DNA of 45,129 bases from RGIG7213 sp045540335. Lineage in GTDB: Bacteria > Bacillota > Clostridia > Oscillospirales > CAG-272. A program made the translations under genes and the position numbers. The stretch is from assembly GCA_045540335.1 (NCBI GenBank), contig JAZQHC010000053.1, positions 1 to 45,129 on the forward strand. The letters run 5' to 3'. Shown piece by piece: positions 1 to 6,383 of the stretch; positions within the stretch are counted from its first letter, which is position 1; each line of letters begins with the position of its first letter. Below the pieces are notes generated by a model that ran no database searches, had not been told where the DNA came from, and saw only the letters and a program-made list of their open reading frames with translations.

Positions 1-90
1 CGAGCTCATTCGCAAGCATTTTAATATTTAATTTTGTCTAAACTTTTGGGTTCACTTCATAACGGGTAAATGTGTGCTTTTAAATTAAGC

Positions 91-198
91 GCGCCTGCGG
101 CGCATGAAGCAAGTTGCATGCAACTTATGAAGCAGGGCTGCCCCTATGAAGCAATATAGCAATGCTTGCAAGTGCTGAAAAAGTAAAACGTGCTTCAC
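91..198. repeat. Short-hairpin array 1 (ATGAAGC-separated)
   Basis: Non-coding array downstream of the XRE regulator. Different small palindromes (GCGCCTGCGGCGC at 91-103, AAGTTGCATGCAACTT, AGGGCTGCCCCT) are separated by the constant word ATGAAGC at 104, 127 and 146. The period is about 19-23 bp, and an inverted GCTTCA lies near 192. The stems differ in sequence but each is self-complementary, so structure rather than sequence is kept. The design matches the second array at 1832-1996. A period that is not a multiple of three argues against coding. Function is unknown. Confidence 0.7.
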
Positions 199-231
199 TG
201 TGATAATTTTAAAAAGTTAAATTGAAATAAG

Positions 232-843
232 TTAATCTTTACTTAACACTTTTTTCTGCCAAGAATATTTTTTGCATTTCGGGCACTTCATATATCTTGT
301 TCTGCCCATGTGCATTGCTAAAAATACACTTTTGTATTGAGGTACATATTTGTGGTTACATTTTTGGCATTCGTAATATCCGGCGGTTTGCTCTATTTTT
401 AGCATAAAAGGTGTTGCTATAAGAATCGGGATAAATCCTATCAAAATAAGTACGACCTGTAACCATTCTTCCATCTGCACCAATGATGCTACCGCTACTA
501 AAGAAAGCATAATTACGATAAGAACTATGCCTGTAATAACCTCTGAAAGCAGTAATCTTTTGTCTGCTTGCTCTTTTTGCTTTATCGCTTCAAGTAAATT
601 TGCCTCTAACTTTTTATTATAGTTATCCATTGTAACTACCTCCCCACATAAAAGATCATTTACGGTAATTTGCAGAATATCACACAACTTTAACATGATT
701 GAAGAATCCGGCATTGATTTTCCGTTTTCCCATTTTGAAATTGCCCTGTCCGTTATTTGAAGCTTTTCTGCCAACTGATTTTGCGTTAGTTTGTGTTTTC
801 TTCTGCATTCGGCAATAAATTTGCCTATCTTCACTTGGTCCAT
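232..843 (-). CDS. XRE-family regulator with two membrane segments and a zinc ribbon
   Basis: 203 residues. An N-terminal XRE/Cro helix-turn-helix spans about residues 5-60 (RRKHKLTQNQLAEKL, then AISKWENGKSMPD). Two hydrophobic segments follow at about 100-125 and 130-150, and a C-terminal zinc-ribbon-like tail carries CQKC and CPKC pairs about 28 residues apart. The start has a strong AGGAGG box a few bases upstream on the minus strand. This layout suggests a membrane-anchored transcriptional regulator that may sense an envelope or metal signal. The ligand and target genes cannot be read from the sequence. No partner gene lies in the same direction close by, so it is probably transcribed alone. 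Family call is firm; role is inferred. Confidence 0.85.
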   Translation of the reverse strand: MDQVKIGKFIAECRRKHKLTQNQLAEKLQITDRAISKWENGKSMPDSSIMLKLCDILQITVNDLLCGEVVTMDNYNKKLEANLLEAIKQKEQADKRLLLSEVITGIVLIVIMLSLVAVASLVQMEEWLQVVLILIGFIPILIATPFMLKIEQTAGYYECQKCNHKYVPQYKSVFLAMHMGRTRYMKCPKCKKYSWQKKVLSKD

Positions 844-1073
844 TACGTTGTCCTCCTTTCAAGTATAAGTGTATCATTTTTTGCATTTAAAAAACATGTA
901 CCAAAGGTTGAATTGGGGAATATCAACCAAATGTAGAGTAAAAATAAGATTAAATATCGCTTTTCACCCGTTATTATATCACAAAAATAAAAAAATAGTA
1001 AATAGGTAAAAGTATTTTAAAAAAGGATGTGTTGATCTGTACTATATTTGTATCAAACAAAGTGATGAAAAAT

Positions 1074-1108
1074 AAAACCCCGAAAACCGTGACGGTTTCG
1101 GGGTTTTT
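1074..1108. terminator. Bidirectional intrinsic terminator
   Basis: A perfect-looking GC-rich hairpin (CCCCGAAAACCGT and ACGGTTTCGGGG) is flanked by A-rich and T-rich runs on either side, so it can stop transcription in both directions. It probably ends the lipoprotein transcript reading leftward from 1740, though 210 bp lie between. The surrounding stretch 844-1317 has no gene I would accept; besides this hairpin it holds the rpsI-end copy at 1130-1143 and the phased repeats at 1153-1278. Confidence 0.7.
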
Positions 1109-1129
1109 GAATACTCTGTAAGATAAGTG

Positions 1130-1143
1130 ATTATCTCTTGGAG
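1130..1143 (-). other. Direct copy of the rpsI 3' end (att-like)
   Basis: The 14 bases ATTATCTCTTGGAG are identical to the last codons, stop and one following base of rpsI (2078-2091) and have the same orientation. Duplicated 3' ends of ribosomal protein genes are what site-specific integration leaves as attL/attR. No integrase is present between the copies, so this would be a remnant or a cis-mobilisable segment. The mobile-element reading is inference. Confidence 0.45.
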
Positions 1144-1152
1144 TTTTAGCAA

Positions 1153-1278
1153 TACCGTTTGATATCGTGAATATCGTTTGATATCGTAGCTTTATCGTGT
1201 GATTTCGTGCGATATCGTGAACATCGTGAGTATCGCCCAATAAAGTGTTGCACCAAATTTGCACCAAGATCACACCAA
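1153..1278. repeat. Helically phased ATATCGT / CACCAA direct repeats
   Basis: Nine variants of TATCGT start at 1153, 1163, 1172, 1182, 1193, 1203, 1213, 1222 and 1231, spaced 9-11 bp. Three exact CACCAA copies follow at 1251, 1262 and 1273, 11 bp apart. Spacing near one helical turn puts every copy on the same face of the DNA, as expected for a cooperative protein-binding array such as integrase arm sites, iterons or a nucleoid-protein site. The tract sits immediately beside the rpsI-end copy at 1130-1143. The protein involved is unknown. Confidence 0.6.
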
Positions 1279-1317
1279 CGCTTAACGCCTATTCAGCTCG
1301 ACAAATTGGAATTTATA

Positions 1318-1740
1318 TTACTCTTCTTCCCATATCACATCTTTGTAAGTGATTATTAAATTTTCATCTATTACTACCTTATATTTTGCATGTAGAACTA
1401 CTTTCTCTGTATCTCCATCTATGAGTTTTGTTTCAGCTTCTGTAGTTCCACTTTTCAAGGGCACAAGATACAAAAATTGCTCATAGGTGGAATTTTCTGG
1501 GTCTTGTGCATCCTGTTTTATACTTGGGTCACTATATCTAACTTCTAAAACAGACGGTTCTTCTACAATTGTTGTTGCAGTGAGATTTGCCACATCGCCT
1601 TTAAAATTAAGACTAATTTTTTCATAGTTATTTGCTTCAAATTCGCTTTTATCGGTATCAACATTAGTTTTTTCACTACAACCAACTAAAATGTTTGCCA
1701 AAACTACAAATATTAAAAGGGCTAAGAATATCTTTTTCAT
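1318..1740 (-). CDS. Small secreted lipoprotein, unknown function
   Basis: About 140 residues. The N-terminus is a lipoprotein signal: MKK, a hydrophobic core, then the lipobox LVGC with the lipidated Cys near residue 21, so the product should be anchored outside the membrane. The mature part is acidic, beta-rich in appearance and ends in EEE; I recognise no family. The ATG at 1740 is preferred over the GTG at 1743 because AAGGAG lies 8 bases ahead of it. The gene lies between two copies of the rpsI 3' end and could be cargo of that segment. Confidence 0.75.
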   Translation of the reverse strand: MKKIFLALLIFVVLANILVGCSEKTNVDTDKSEFEANNYEKISLNFKGDVANLTATTIVEEPSVLEVRYSDPSIKQDAQDPENSTYEQFLYLVPLKSGTTEAETKLIDGDTEKVVLHAKYKVVIDENLIITYKDVIWEEE

Positions 1741-1831
1741 CACTAATTCTCCTTTTCTATAAATTCAAGTTTATCGATTAGTTGTATTATACCATAAAAA
1801 CGGCAAAAAGTAAATAGAACGGCAAGGAAAA

Positions 1832-1996
1832 ATGAAGCATTTGCTTCGCAAATATGAAGCACTCGCAAGCGAGTATGAAGCAGAAGCCTACGGCTTCTAT
1901 GAAGCGAAGCACATCCTGCTCCTGCATGTGGCGAAGCCACGCTTCATAGCAACGCAGTTGCGACTTCATTTTTCATACACCGCAGGTGTGCTTCAT
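1832..1996. repeat. Short-hairpin array 2, two opposed arms
   Basis: ATGAAGC occurs at 1832, 1854, 1875 and 1899 and its inverse (G)CTTCAT at 1941, 1964 and 1990, so the array has two arms facing each other around 1920. Between the words lie different perfect mini-hairpins: ATTTGCTTCGCAAAT, ACTCGCAAGCGAGT, AGAAGCCTACGGCTTCT, GTGGCGAAGCCAC, GCAACGCAGTTGC and ACACCGCAGGTGT. Stems change in both halves at once, which is internal covariation. Short reading frames cross it but the 21-27 bp period is not codon-based. It lies between the lipoprotein gene and rpsI. Function unknown. Confidence 0.75.
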
Positions 1997-1998
1997 TT

Positions 1999-2023
1999 GC
2001 ACCTCAGTTCATCCAAGAGATAA
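1999..2023 (+). other. Inverted near-copy of the rpsI 3' end
   Basis: On the plus strand this stretch reads GCACCTCAGTTC then ATCCAAGAGATAA. The rpsI end on the minus strand (2079-2102) reads GCACCCCAGTTC then TCCAAGAGATAA. One substitution and one inserted base separate them over about 25 nt, and the Ser-Lys-Arg-stop reading is kept. The two copies face each other across the rpsI terminator and a second small hairpin (about 2057-2079). It resembles the gene-end-restoring sequence carried by elements that integrate in a gene 3' end, here inverted. Confidence 0.6.
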
Positions 2024-2024
2024 C

Positions 2025-2056
2025 AAAAAGCACTCCGCATGTGCGAAGTGCTTTTT
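2025..2056 (-). terminator. Terminator of the rplM-rpsI operon
   Basis: A hairpin with arms AAAAAGCACTTCGCA and TGCGGAGTGCTTTTT on the minus strand ends in a T run 23 bases after the rpsI stop. A second palindrome, AATTTCGACC-TTT-GGTCGAA, lies between the stop codon and this hairpin. Confidence 0.8.
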
Positions 2057-2078
2057 GAAATTCGACCAAAGGTCGAAA

Positions 2079-2480
2079 TTATCTCTTGGAGAACTGGGGT
2101 GCGCGGCGTGCGCCTTTGAGACCGTATTTCTTTCTTTCCTTCATGCGAGGGTCACGTGTAAGCAAGCCTGCTTTTTTAAGAAGGGGTCTGTATTCTGCAT
2201 CTGCTTGAAGCAATGCTCTTGCAACGCCGTGACGGATAGCACCTGCCTGACCGGAGATACCGCCGCCTGTAACTGTGCAGATAATATCAAATTTACCTGT
2301 TGTTGCCGTTACGCCGAAGGGCTGGTTAACAACGAGCTTAAGTGTTTCAAGACCAAAATATTCATCAATATCGCGCTTGTTGATTGTGATTGCGCCTGTG
2401 CCGGGTACAAGTCTTACCCTTGCGATAGATTTTTTTCTTCTTCCTGTGCCGTAGAAGTACGGCTTTGCGCTTGTGTACAT
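2079..2480 (-). CDS. rpsI: 30S ribosomal protein S9
   Basis: 133 residues, the normal size for bacterial S9. It has the family's GTGRRKKSIARVRLVPG start, the central GGGISGQAGAIRHG segment, and the basic tail KKYGLKGARRAPQFSKR. The C-terminal SKR reaches the P-site tRNA in known ribosome structures. It is the second gene of the rplM-rpsI operon, 20 bp after rplM, and is followed by a strong terminator. Its last 12-25 bases recur twice nearby (1130-1143 direct, 1999-2023 inverted), as noted separately. The gene itself looks intact. Confidence 0.98.
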   Translation of the reverse strand: MYTSAKPYFYGTGRRKKSIARVRLVPGTGAITINKRDIDEYFGLETLKLVVNQPFGVTATTGKFDIICTVTGGGISGQAGAIRHGVARALLQADAEYRPLLKKAGLLTRDPRMKERKKYGLKGARRAPQFSKR

Positions 2481-2500
2481 TATCTATATACCTCCCTTAA

Positions 2501-2929
2501 TTATTCTGCCAAGGTTTCGGGTTTTTGTGCTGCGTGATTGTGTTCAGCACCTGCGTAAACCTTGAGGCGTTTAATGGAATTGTCACCAATTGTGTTATGG
2601 GGAAGCATACCTTTAACTGCCTTTTCCATTGCGAATTCAGGTCTTTCAGCCATGATCTTCTTGTAACCTTCTGCTTTCAAGCCGCCAACATAACCGCTGT
2701 GACGGTAGTAGAACTTCTGTTCAAGTTTTCTGCCGGTAAGAATAGCCTTTGAAGCGTTGATTATAATAACGAAATCGCCACAGTCAACGTGGGGTGTAAA
2801 TTCGGGCTTATTTTTACCTCTTAATATTGCAGCCGCTTTTGCTGCCGTTCTTCCGAGGGGCTTGTCCGCAGCGTCGATTATATACCACTTGCGAGTAAGC
2901 GTCTCTTTTTTTGCCATAAAAGTGGACAT
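2501..2929 (-). CDS. rplM: 50S ribosomal protein L13
   Basis: 142 residues, the usual length. Conserved L13 segments are visible: RKWYIIDAADKPLGRTA, HVDCGDFVIIINA, the YRHSGYVGG block, and GMLPHN. A longer reading frame runs upstream to 3133, but the -35/-10 promoter at 2970-2998 lies inside that extension and a GGAGG box precedes the ATG at 2929, so 2929 is the start. First gene of the rplM-rpsI operon. The leader is only about 35 nt, which leaves little room for a long structured autoregulatory L13 leader. Confidence 0.98.
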   Translation of the reverse strand: MSTFMAKKETLTRKWYIIDAADKPLGRTAAKAAAILRGKNKPEFTPHVDCGDFVIIINASKAILTGRKLEQKFYYRHSGYVGGLKAEGYKKIMAERPEFAMEKAVKGMLPHNTIGDNSIKRLKVYAGAEHNHAAQKPETLAE

Positions 2930-2969
2930 CACTTTTACCTCCATTTTCATTAAATTATCAAACGGCGTT

Positions 2970-2998
2970 AGTATATCACAACGGTAGAGCTTTGTCAA
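2970..2998 (-). promoter_or_regulatory. Promoter of rplM-rpsI
   Basis: Minus-strand consensus sigma-A promoter: TTGACA at 2998-2993, a 17-base spacer, and TATACT at 2975-2970. It is placed about 40 bases ahead of the rplM start codon and fixes that start. Confidence 0.85.
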
Positions 2999-3156
2999 TA
3001 GGTTTAAAGGTAATTTTTTTGTTATTTTTAATTCCGACAGGTGTTTTCTTTGTTTTTCTTTATTTTTCACGTGTTTTTCTCTCGTTTTCTCTTTGCACAA
3101 ACTAAAATTGTTTACAATATTCTCCGTTACCAATATGTAAAAATTTATTATTCCAC

Positions 3157-3185
3157 TTGCAAAATCATTTATTATGTGTTATAAT
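3157..3185 (+). promoter_or_regulatory. Promoter of the SRP RNA
   Basis: TTGCAA at 3157-3162, a 17-base spacer and TATAAT at 3180-3185. The predicted transcription start is about 3192, exactly where the pairing 5' arm of the SRP RNA begins. Confidence 0.85.
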
Positions 3186-3192
3186 AATCGTT

Positions 3193-3497
3193 GCAAGCTA
3201 TGAAATAAGGCCATACCAGCCGGGGAGTTAGCGGTGCCCTGTACCTGCAATCCGCTGCAGCGGGGGTGGTATCCGTTACCGAGGGCTTTGTTTGTACGGT
3301 CTGTGGCACGTTTTCTGTGTTGAGAAGCGGGTCTTGCGCAATCAAAATCCGTGAACCATGTCAGGTGGGGAACCAAGCAGCATTAAGCGGAGTTTTTGGT
3401 GTGTTGCAAGGGTGCCTGTTTTGAGCAGGGGCGTGTTGTACGCGTGCAAGCAACGTTCGACGTTTCGGTGTATGGTCTTATTTGATAGCTTGCTTTT
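3193..3497 (+). ncRNA. ffs: Large bacterial signal recognition particle RNA
   Basis: Structural RNA of the signal recognition particle, partner of Ffh in membrane targeting. Evidence: the 5' end (GCAAGCTATGAAATAAGG) pairs with the 3' end (CTTATTTGATAGCTTGC) to close the long rod; the Alu-domain box GGTGCCCTGTACCTGCAATC and the apical Ffh-binding loop region ACCATGTCAGGTGGGGAACC followed by AAGCAGCATTAAG are recognisable. At roughly 300 nt it is somewhat long for the Firmicutes large class. It lies just ahead of dnaX, as in Bacillus and many Clostridia. The 3' boundary is estimated from pairing and the following T-rich bases. Confidence 0.93.
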
Positions 3498-3533
3498 CGT
3501 TTTATTCGATTTAAACATTCGCAAGGGGAAGAA

Positions 3534-5144
3534 ATGAGTTCTTATAAAGCGCTTTACAGAAAATACCGCCCTGCATCGTTTGATGACGTATGCGGGCAGG
3601 GGCACGTTGTTCCGATATTAAAAAATCAAGTGTCCACGGGGAAGATCGCACACGCATATTTGTTCTGCGGAACGCGCGGAACGGGTAAAACAACGTGTGC
3701 TAAAATATTGGCGCGCGCAGTTAACTGCGAACACCCGATAGACGGTTCGCCTTGCGAAAAATGCCCTTCGTGCATCGCATCAGCGGGTGAATTGAATACC
3801 GATATCGTAGAGATGGACGCGGCAAGCAACAACGGCGTTAACAACGTTCGCGAATTGATAGATGAAATATCTTATACCCCAACGGAATTAAAATACCGCG
3901 TTTACATCATAGACGAGGTTCATATGATGAGTACGCAGGCATTCAACGCATTACTTAAAACGCTTGAAGAACCGCCGGCACACGTTATATTTATCCTTGC
4001 CACGACAGAGCTGCATAAATTACCCGCCACCATTATTTCCAGATGCCAAAGGTTTGATTTCGGTAAAATAGATGCTTCTGTTATCTGCGAAAGGCTTGAA
4101 AAGGTTGCCAAGGCAGAAAATATTGATGCCGACGAGGATGCTTTGTTCGTTATGGCAAAATTATCTGCAGGCGGCATGCGCGATGCCCTTGGGTATCTTG
4201 AGCTTTGCGCCGGTCAAAACGGAAAGATAGACGGGCAAACGGCAAGCAGTATATTGGGCGTTTCGCCGTATGATTCTTTGCTTTCCGTAATAGAGGCGGT
4301 GTGTAATAAAGATATTGGCGGCGTTTTTACGCAAGTGTCAGACGTATGCGCGAAAACAAACGATATTTCGGTATTTATGGAAGATCTTACCGGTGTTTAC
4401 CGCGATATGCTGATAGTAAAAACTGTTCCCAATTATAAAAAATTCGTTGATATAACGGCAAGCCAAGCCGTATTGTTGGAAAAAACAGCACAAAAATTAA
4501 GTAAAGAAAAAATACTGTTTCACATAAAAACGCTTAACGATACTTTATATCTTATGCAGCGCAACCCATCGGTTAAAAGGCTTGCGGCAGAGCTTGCGCT
4601 TGTGAAAATGTGCGATGAAAAAACAGATGCATCGAATGATGCTATACTTGCACGGCTGTGTGCTTTAGAAGATAAGGTTGCACTTGGCAACTTTGCCCCT
4701 TCAGCAGTGCAGATGTCTGATACATCGGTACAAAAAACGGAAAAAGAAGCGGAAAAACCGCATAACGAGGCATTGGAAAAGAAAAAAATGCCTGAAAAAA
4801 TGCCGAAGGAAGAAGCCCAAAAAACGGAAATACAGGCTAAAAAAAGCCTTAAATCATTTCGTAAATGGGGTGAAGTGACCGCAAAAATGACCGCAACCGA
4901 CGTTTCTTCTATGATGTATTTGTCGGGAAGTGCCGCCTATGAGGACGGGCAAGCGTTAACAGTGTTTTTTGCAGGCGAGTTTGCAAAGACTATTGCAGAA
5001 ACAAATAAAGAAAAACTGCTTAAATTTATAACGATAGTTTCAGACGGAAGATATACGGATAAAAACGTTGCTTTTTCGTGTAAGGACAATATCAGCGACG
5101 AATATACGTTGCTTGATGATTTCGTTAAGGATAATGAAGAATAA
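3534..5144 (+). CDS. dnaX: DNA polymerase III subunit gamma/tau
   Basis: 536 residues. Clamp-loader ATPase of the replicative polymerase. Seen: N-terminal YRKYRPASFDDVCGQ, Walker A GTRGTGKTT at about residue 46, the zinc-binding cysteines in CEHPIDGSPCEKCPSC, Walker B IIDEVHM at about 127, and the sensor stretch TTELHKLPATIISRCQRF. After about residue 360 comes a charged Lys/Glu-rich linker and a short C-terminal domain, so this is a tau-like product. No obvious slippery A-run with a hairpin was identified for a shorter gamma form, though the AAAAAA-rich linker could allow slippage. It heads the dnaX-ybaB-recR operon, with AAGGGG ahead of the ATG. Confidence 0.97.
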   Translation: MSSYKALYRKYRPASFDDVCGQGHVVPILKNQVSTGKIAHAYLFCGTRGTGKTTCAKILARAVNCEHPIDGSPCEKCPSCIASAGELNTDIVEMDAASNNGVNNVRELIDEISYTPTELKYRVYIIDEVHMMSTQAFNALLKTLEEPPAHVIFILATTELHKLPATIISRCQRFDFGKIDASVICERLEKVAKAENIDADEDALFVMAKLSAGGMRDALGYLELCAGQNGKIDGQTASSILGVSPYDSLLSVIEAVCNKDIGGVFTQVSDVCAKTNDISVFMEDLTGVYRDMLIVKTVPNYKKFVDITASQAVLLEKTAQKLSKEKILFHIKTLNDTLYLMQRNPSVKRLAAELALVKMCDEKTDASNDAILARLCALEDKVALGNFAPSAVQMSDTSVQKTEKEAEKPHNEALEKKKMPEKMPKEEAQKTEIQAKKSLKSFRKWGEVTAKMTATDVSSMMYLSGSAAYEDGQALTVFFAGEFAKTIAETNKEKLLKFITIVSDGRYTDKNVAFSCKDNISDEYTLLDDFVKDNEE

Positions 5145-5174
5145 TATTCAATCATATATTAAGGAGAAATTCAA

Positions 5175-5522
5175 ATGAAAGCAAGAATACCAAAAGGTAT
5201 GGGCGGCGGCCCTTCAAATATGAACGCAGTTATACGCCAAGCACAAAAAATGCAGGAAGATATGGAAGCTCTCCAGACGGAGCTTGATGCAAGAGAGTAC
5301 GATATTTCTGCAGGCGGCGGCGTTGTTAAAGTAAAGATCATGGGTACGCTTGAAGTTAAATCTATTGATATAGCACCCGAGGTTATCGACCCTGACGACC
5401 CTGAAACACTTTCGGATCTGCTTGTTGCGGCAATGAACGAAGCAATTACGAAGGTTACCGAAACAAACGAAAAAGAGAAAGAAAAGATAACCGGCCAGCT
5501 TAACATTCCCGGTATGTTTTAA
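5175..5522 (+). CDS. YbaB/EbfC family nucleoid-associated protein
   Basis: 115 residues, typical family length. N-terminal Met- and Gly-rich segment (KGMGGGPSNM), a helix rich in Gln/Lys (AQKMQEDMEALQTEL), and the family core with SAGGGVVKVKIMG and DPDDPETLSDLLVAAMNEA. It forms a DNA-binding dimer that coats the nucleoid in characterised bacteria. It is located between dnaX and recR, the conserved position, with AAGGAG 9 bases ahead of the ATG. The acidic/lysine-rich tail ends with the conserved PGMF. Confidence 0.95.
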   Translation: MKARIPKGMGGGPSNMNAVIRQAQKMQEDMEALQTELDAREYDISAGGGVVKVKIMGTLEVKSIDIAPEVIDPDDPETLSDLLVAAMNEAITKVTETNEKEKEKITGQLNIPGMF

Positions 5523-5527
5523 GAAAA

Positions 5528-6127
5528 ATGAGCAATTATATACCCCCCATGCAAAAAATGATCGACTGCTTCCGCAGATTACCCGGTGTCGGCAGTAAAA
5601 GCGCTGTTCGTATGGCTTTCGGCGTTCTTAATATGAGCGACGAGGAAGCTAACGAGTTTTGCCATGCAATAATGGGAATGAAGCAAAACATTACGCATTG
5701 CGCGGTATGCCAAAACCTTTCCGACAGCGAAATTTGTTCTATTTGTGCCGACGAAAGGCGCGACGGGCAAACTGTTTGCGTAGTTGAGGATGCAAGGGCG
5801 CTGATGGCTATTGAAAAAACGAGAGATTATAAAGGTCTTTACCACGTTTTGGGCGGCGTTATCTCTCCTGTTGACGGGGTAAGCCCTGATATGCTTAAAA
5901 TAAAAGAGCTTGTGTCGCGCTTGGCTGATGACCGAATAAAGGAAGTTATAATCGCCACAAACCCGAATATAGAAGGGGAAACGACGGCTATATACCTTTC
6001 GAAGCTTATAAAGCCGCTGAACGTTAAGGTAACTCGGTTGGCATACGGCGTGCCCGTAGGGGCTGATCTGGAATATGCAGACGGGGAAACACTTGCGCGG
6101 GCAATTTCCGGCAGGCGTGAAATTTGA
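5528..6127 (+). CDS. recR: Recombination mediator RecR
   Basis: 199 residues, full length. RecR acts with RecF/RecO to load RecA at single-strand gaps. Seen: the helix-hairpin-helix LPGVGSKSAVRMAF at about residues 14-27, the four-Cys zinc finger CAVCQNLSDSEICSIC at about 56-71, and the Toprim start VCVVEDARALMAIE at about 80. It starts 5 bases after the ybaB stop without a strong ribosome binding site of its own, suggesting coupled translation. A terminator follows within 50 bp, closing the operon. Confidence 0.97.
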   Translation: MSNYIPPMQKMIDCFRRLPGVGSKSAVRMAFGVLNMSDEEANEFCHAIMGMKQNITHCAVCQNLSDSEICSICADERRDGQTVCVVEDARALMAIEKTRDYKGLYHVLGGVISPVDGVSPDMLKIKELVSRLADDRIKEVIIATNPNIEGETTAIYLSKLIKPLNVKVTRLAYGVPVGADLEYADGETLARAISGRREI

Positions 6128-6175
6128 TAGCAGAATTTTGGTAAAATCACCACACAAACGATTATTTTTGATTAT

Positions 6176-6217
6176 AAAACACCCGATAAGGAATTTTCAT
6201 TTCTTATCGGGTGTTTT
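6176..6217 (+). terminator. Terminator of dnaX-ybaB-recR
   Basis: Stem ACACCCGATAAG / CTTATCGGGTGT with a short AT loop, preceded by AAAA and followed by TTTT, about 50 bp after the recR stop. The remaining bases to 6383 are AT-rich and show no gene. Confidence 0.88.
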
Positions 6218-6383
6218 GACTGTATTTAAAGTTAAAAATCTGTACTATACGGTAAGAGTTTTAAACGGCTAAAAGGTTTGAAAGAAAAAAGAAAATATTT
6301 TGTGAAATCGTTGTAAAACGAAATCTTGATAAAGTTGATTTTGATTTTTTATTATTCTTACGAAAACAGCTTTGTGTTGCTTG

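Noticed and set aside
974..1273. 99-codon minus-strand frame over the phased repeats
   Set aside because: It crosses the terminator hairpin and repeat tract, lacks a ribosome binding site, and its sequence is just the translated repeat (HDVHDIARNH). A decayed integrase tail was considered but no family motif is visible.
91..1996. CRISPR array
   Set aside because: The constant word is only 7 bases and the intervening parts are self-complementary, so they are not spacers. No cas genes are present.
1832..2023. 63-codon plus-strand frame through hairpin array 2, ending SKR
   Set aside because: The repeat period is not a multiple of three and the peptide has no family. The SKR-stop ending comes from the inverted rpsI-end copy.
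2930..3133. N-terminal extension of L13
   Set aside because: A consensus promoter lies within it, and a GGAGG box fixes the start at 2929.
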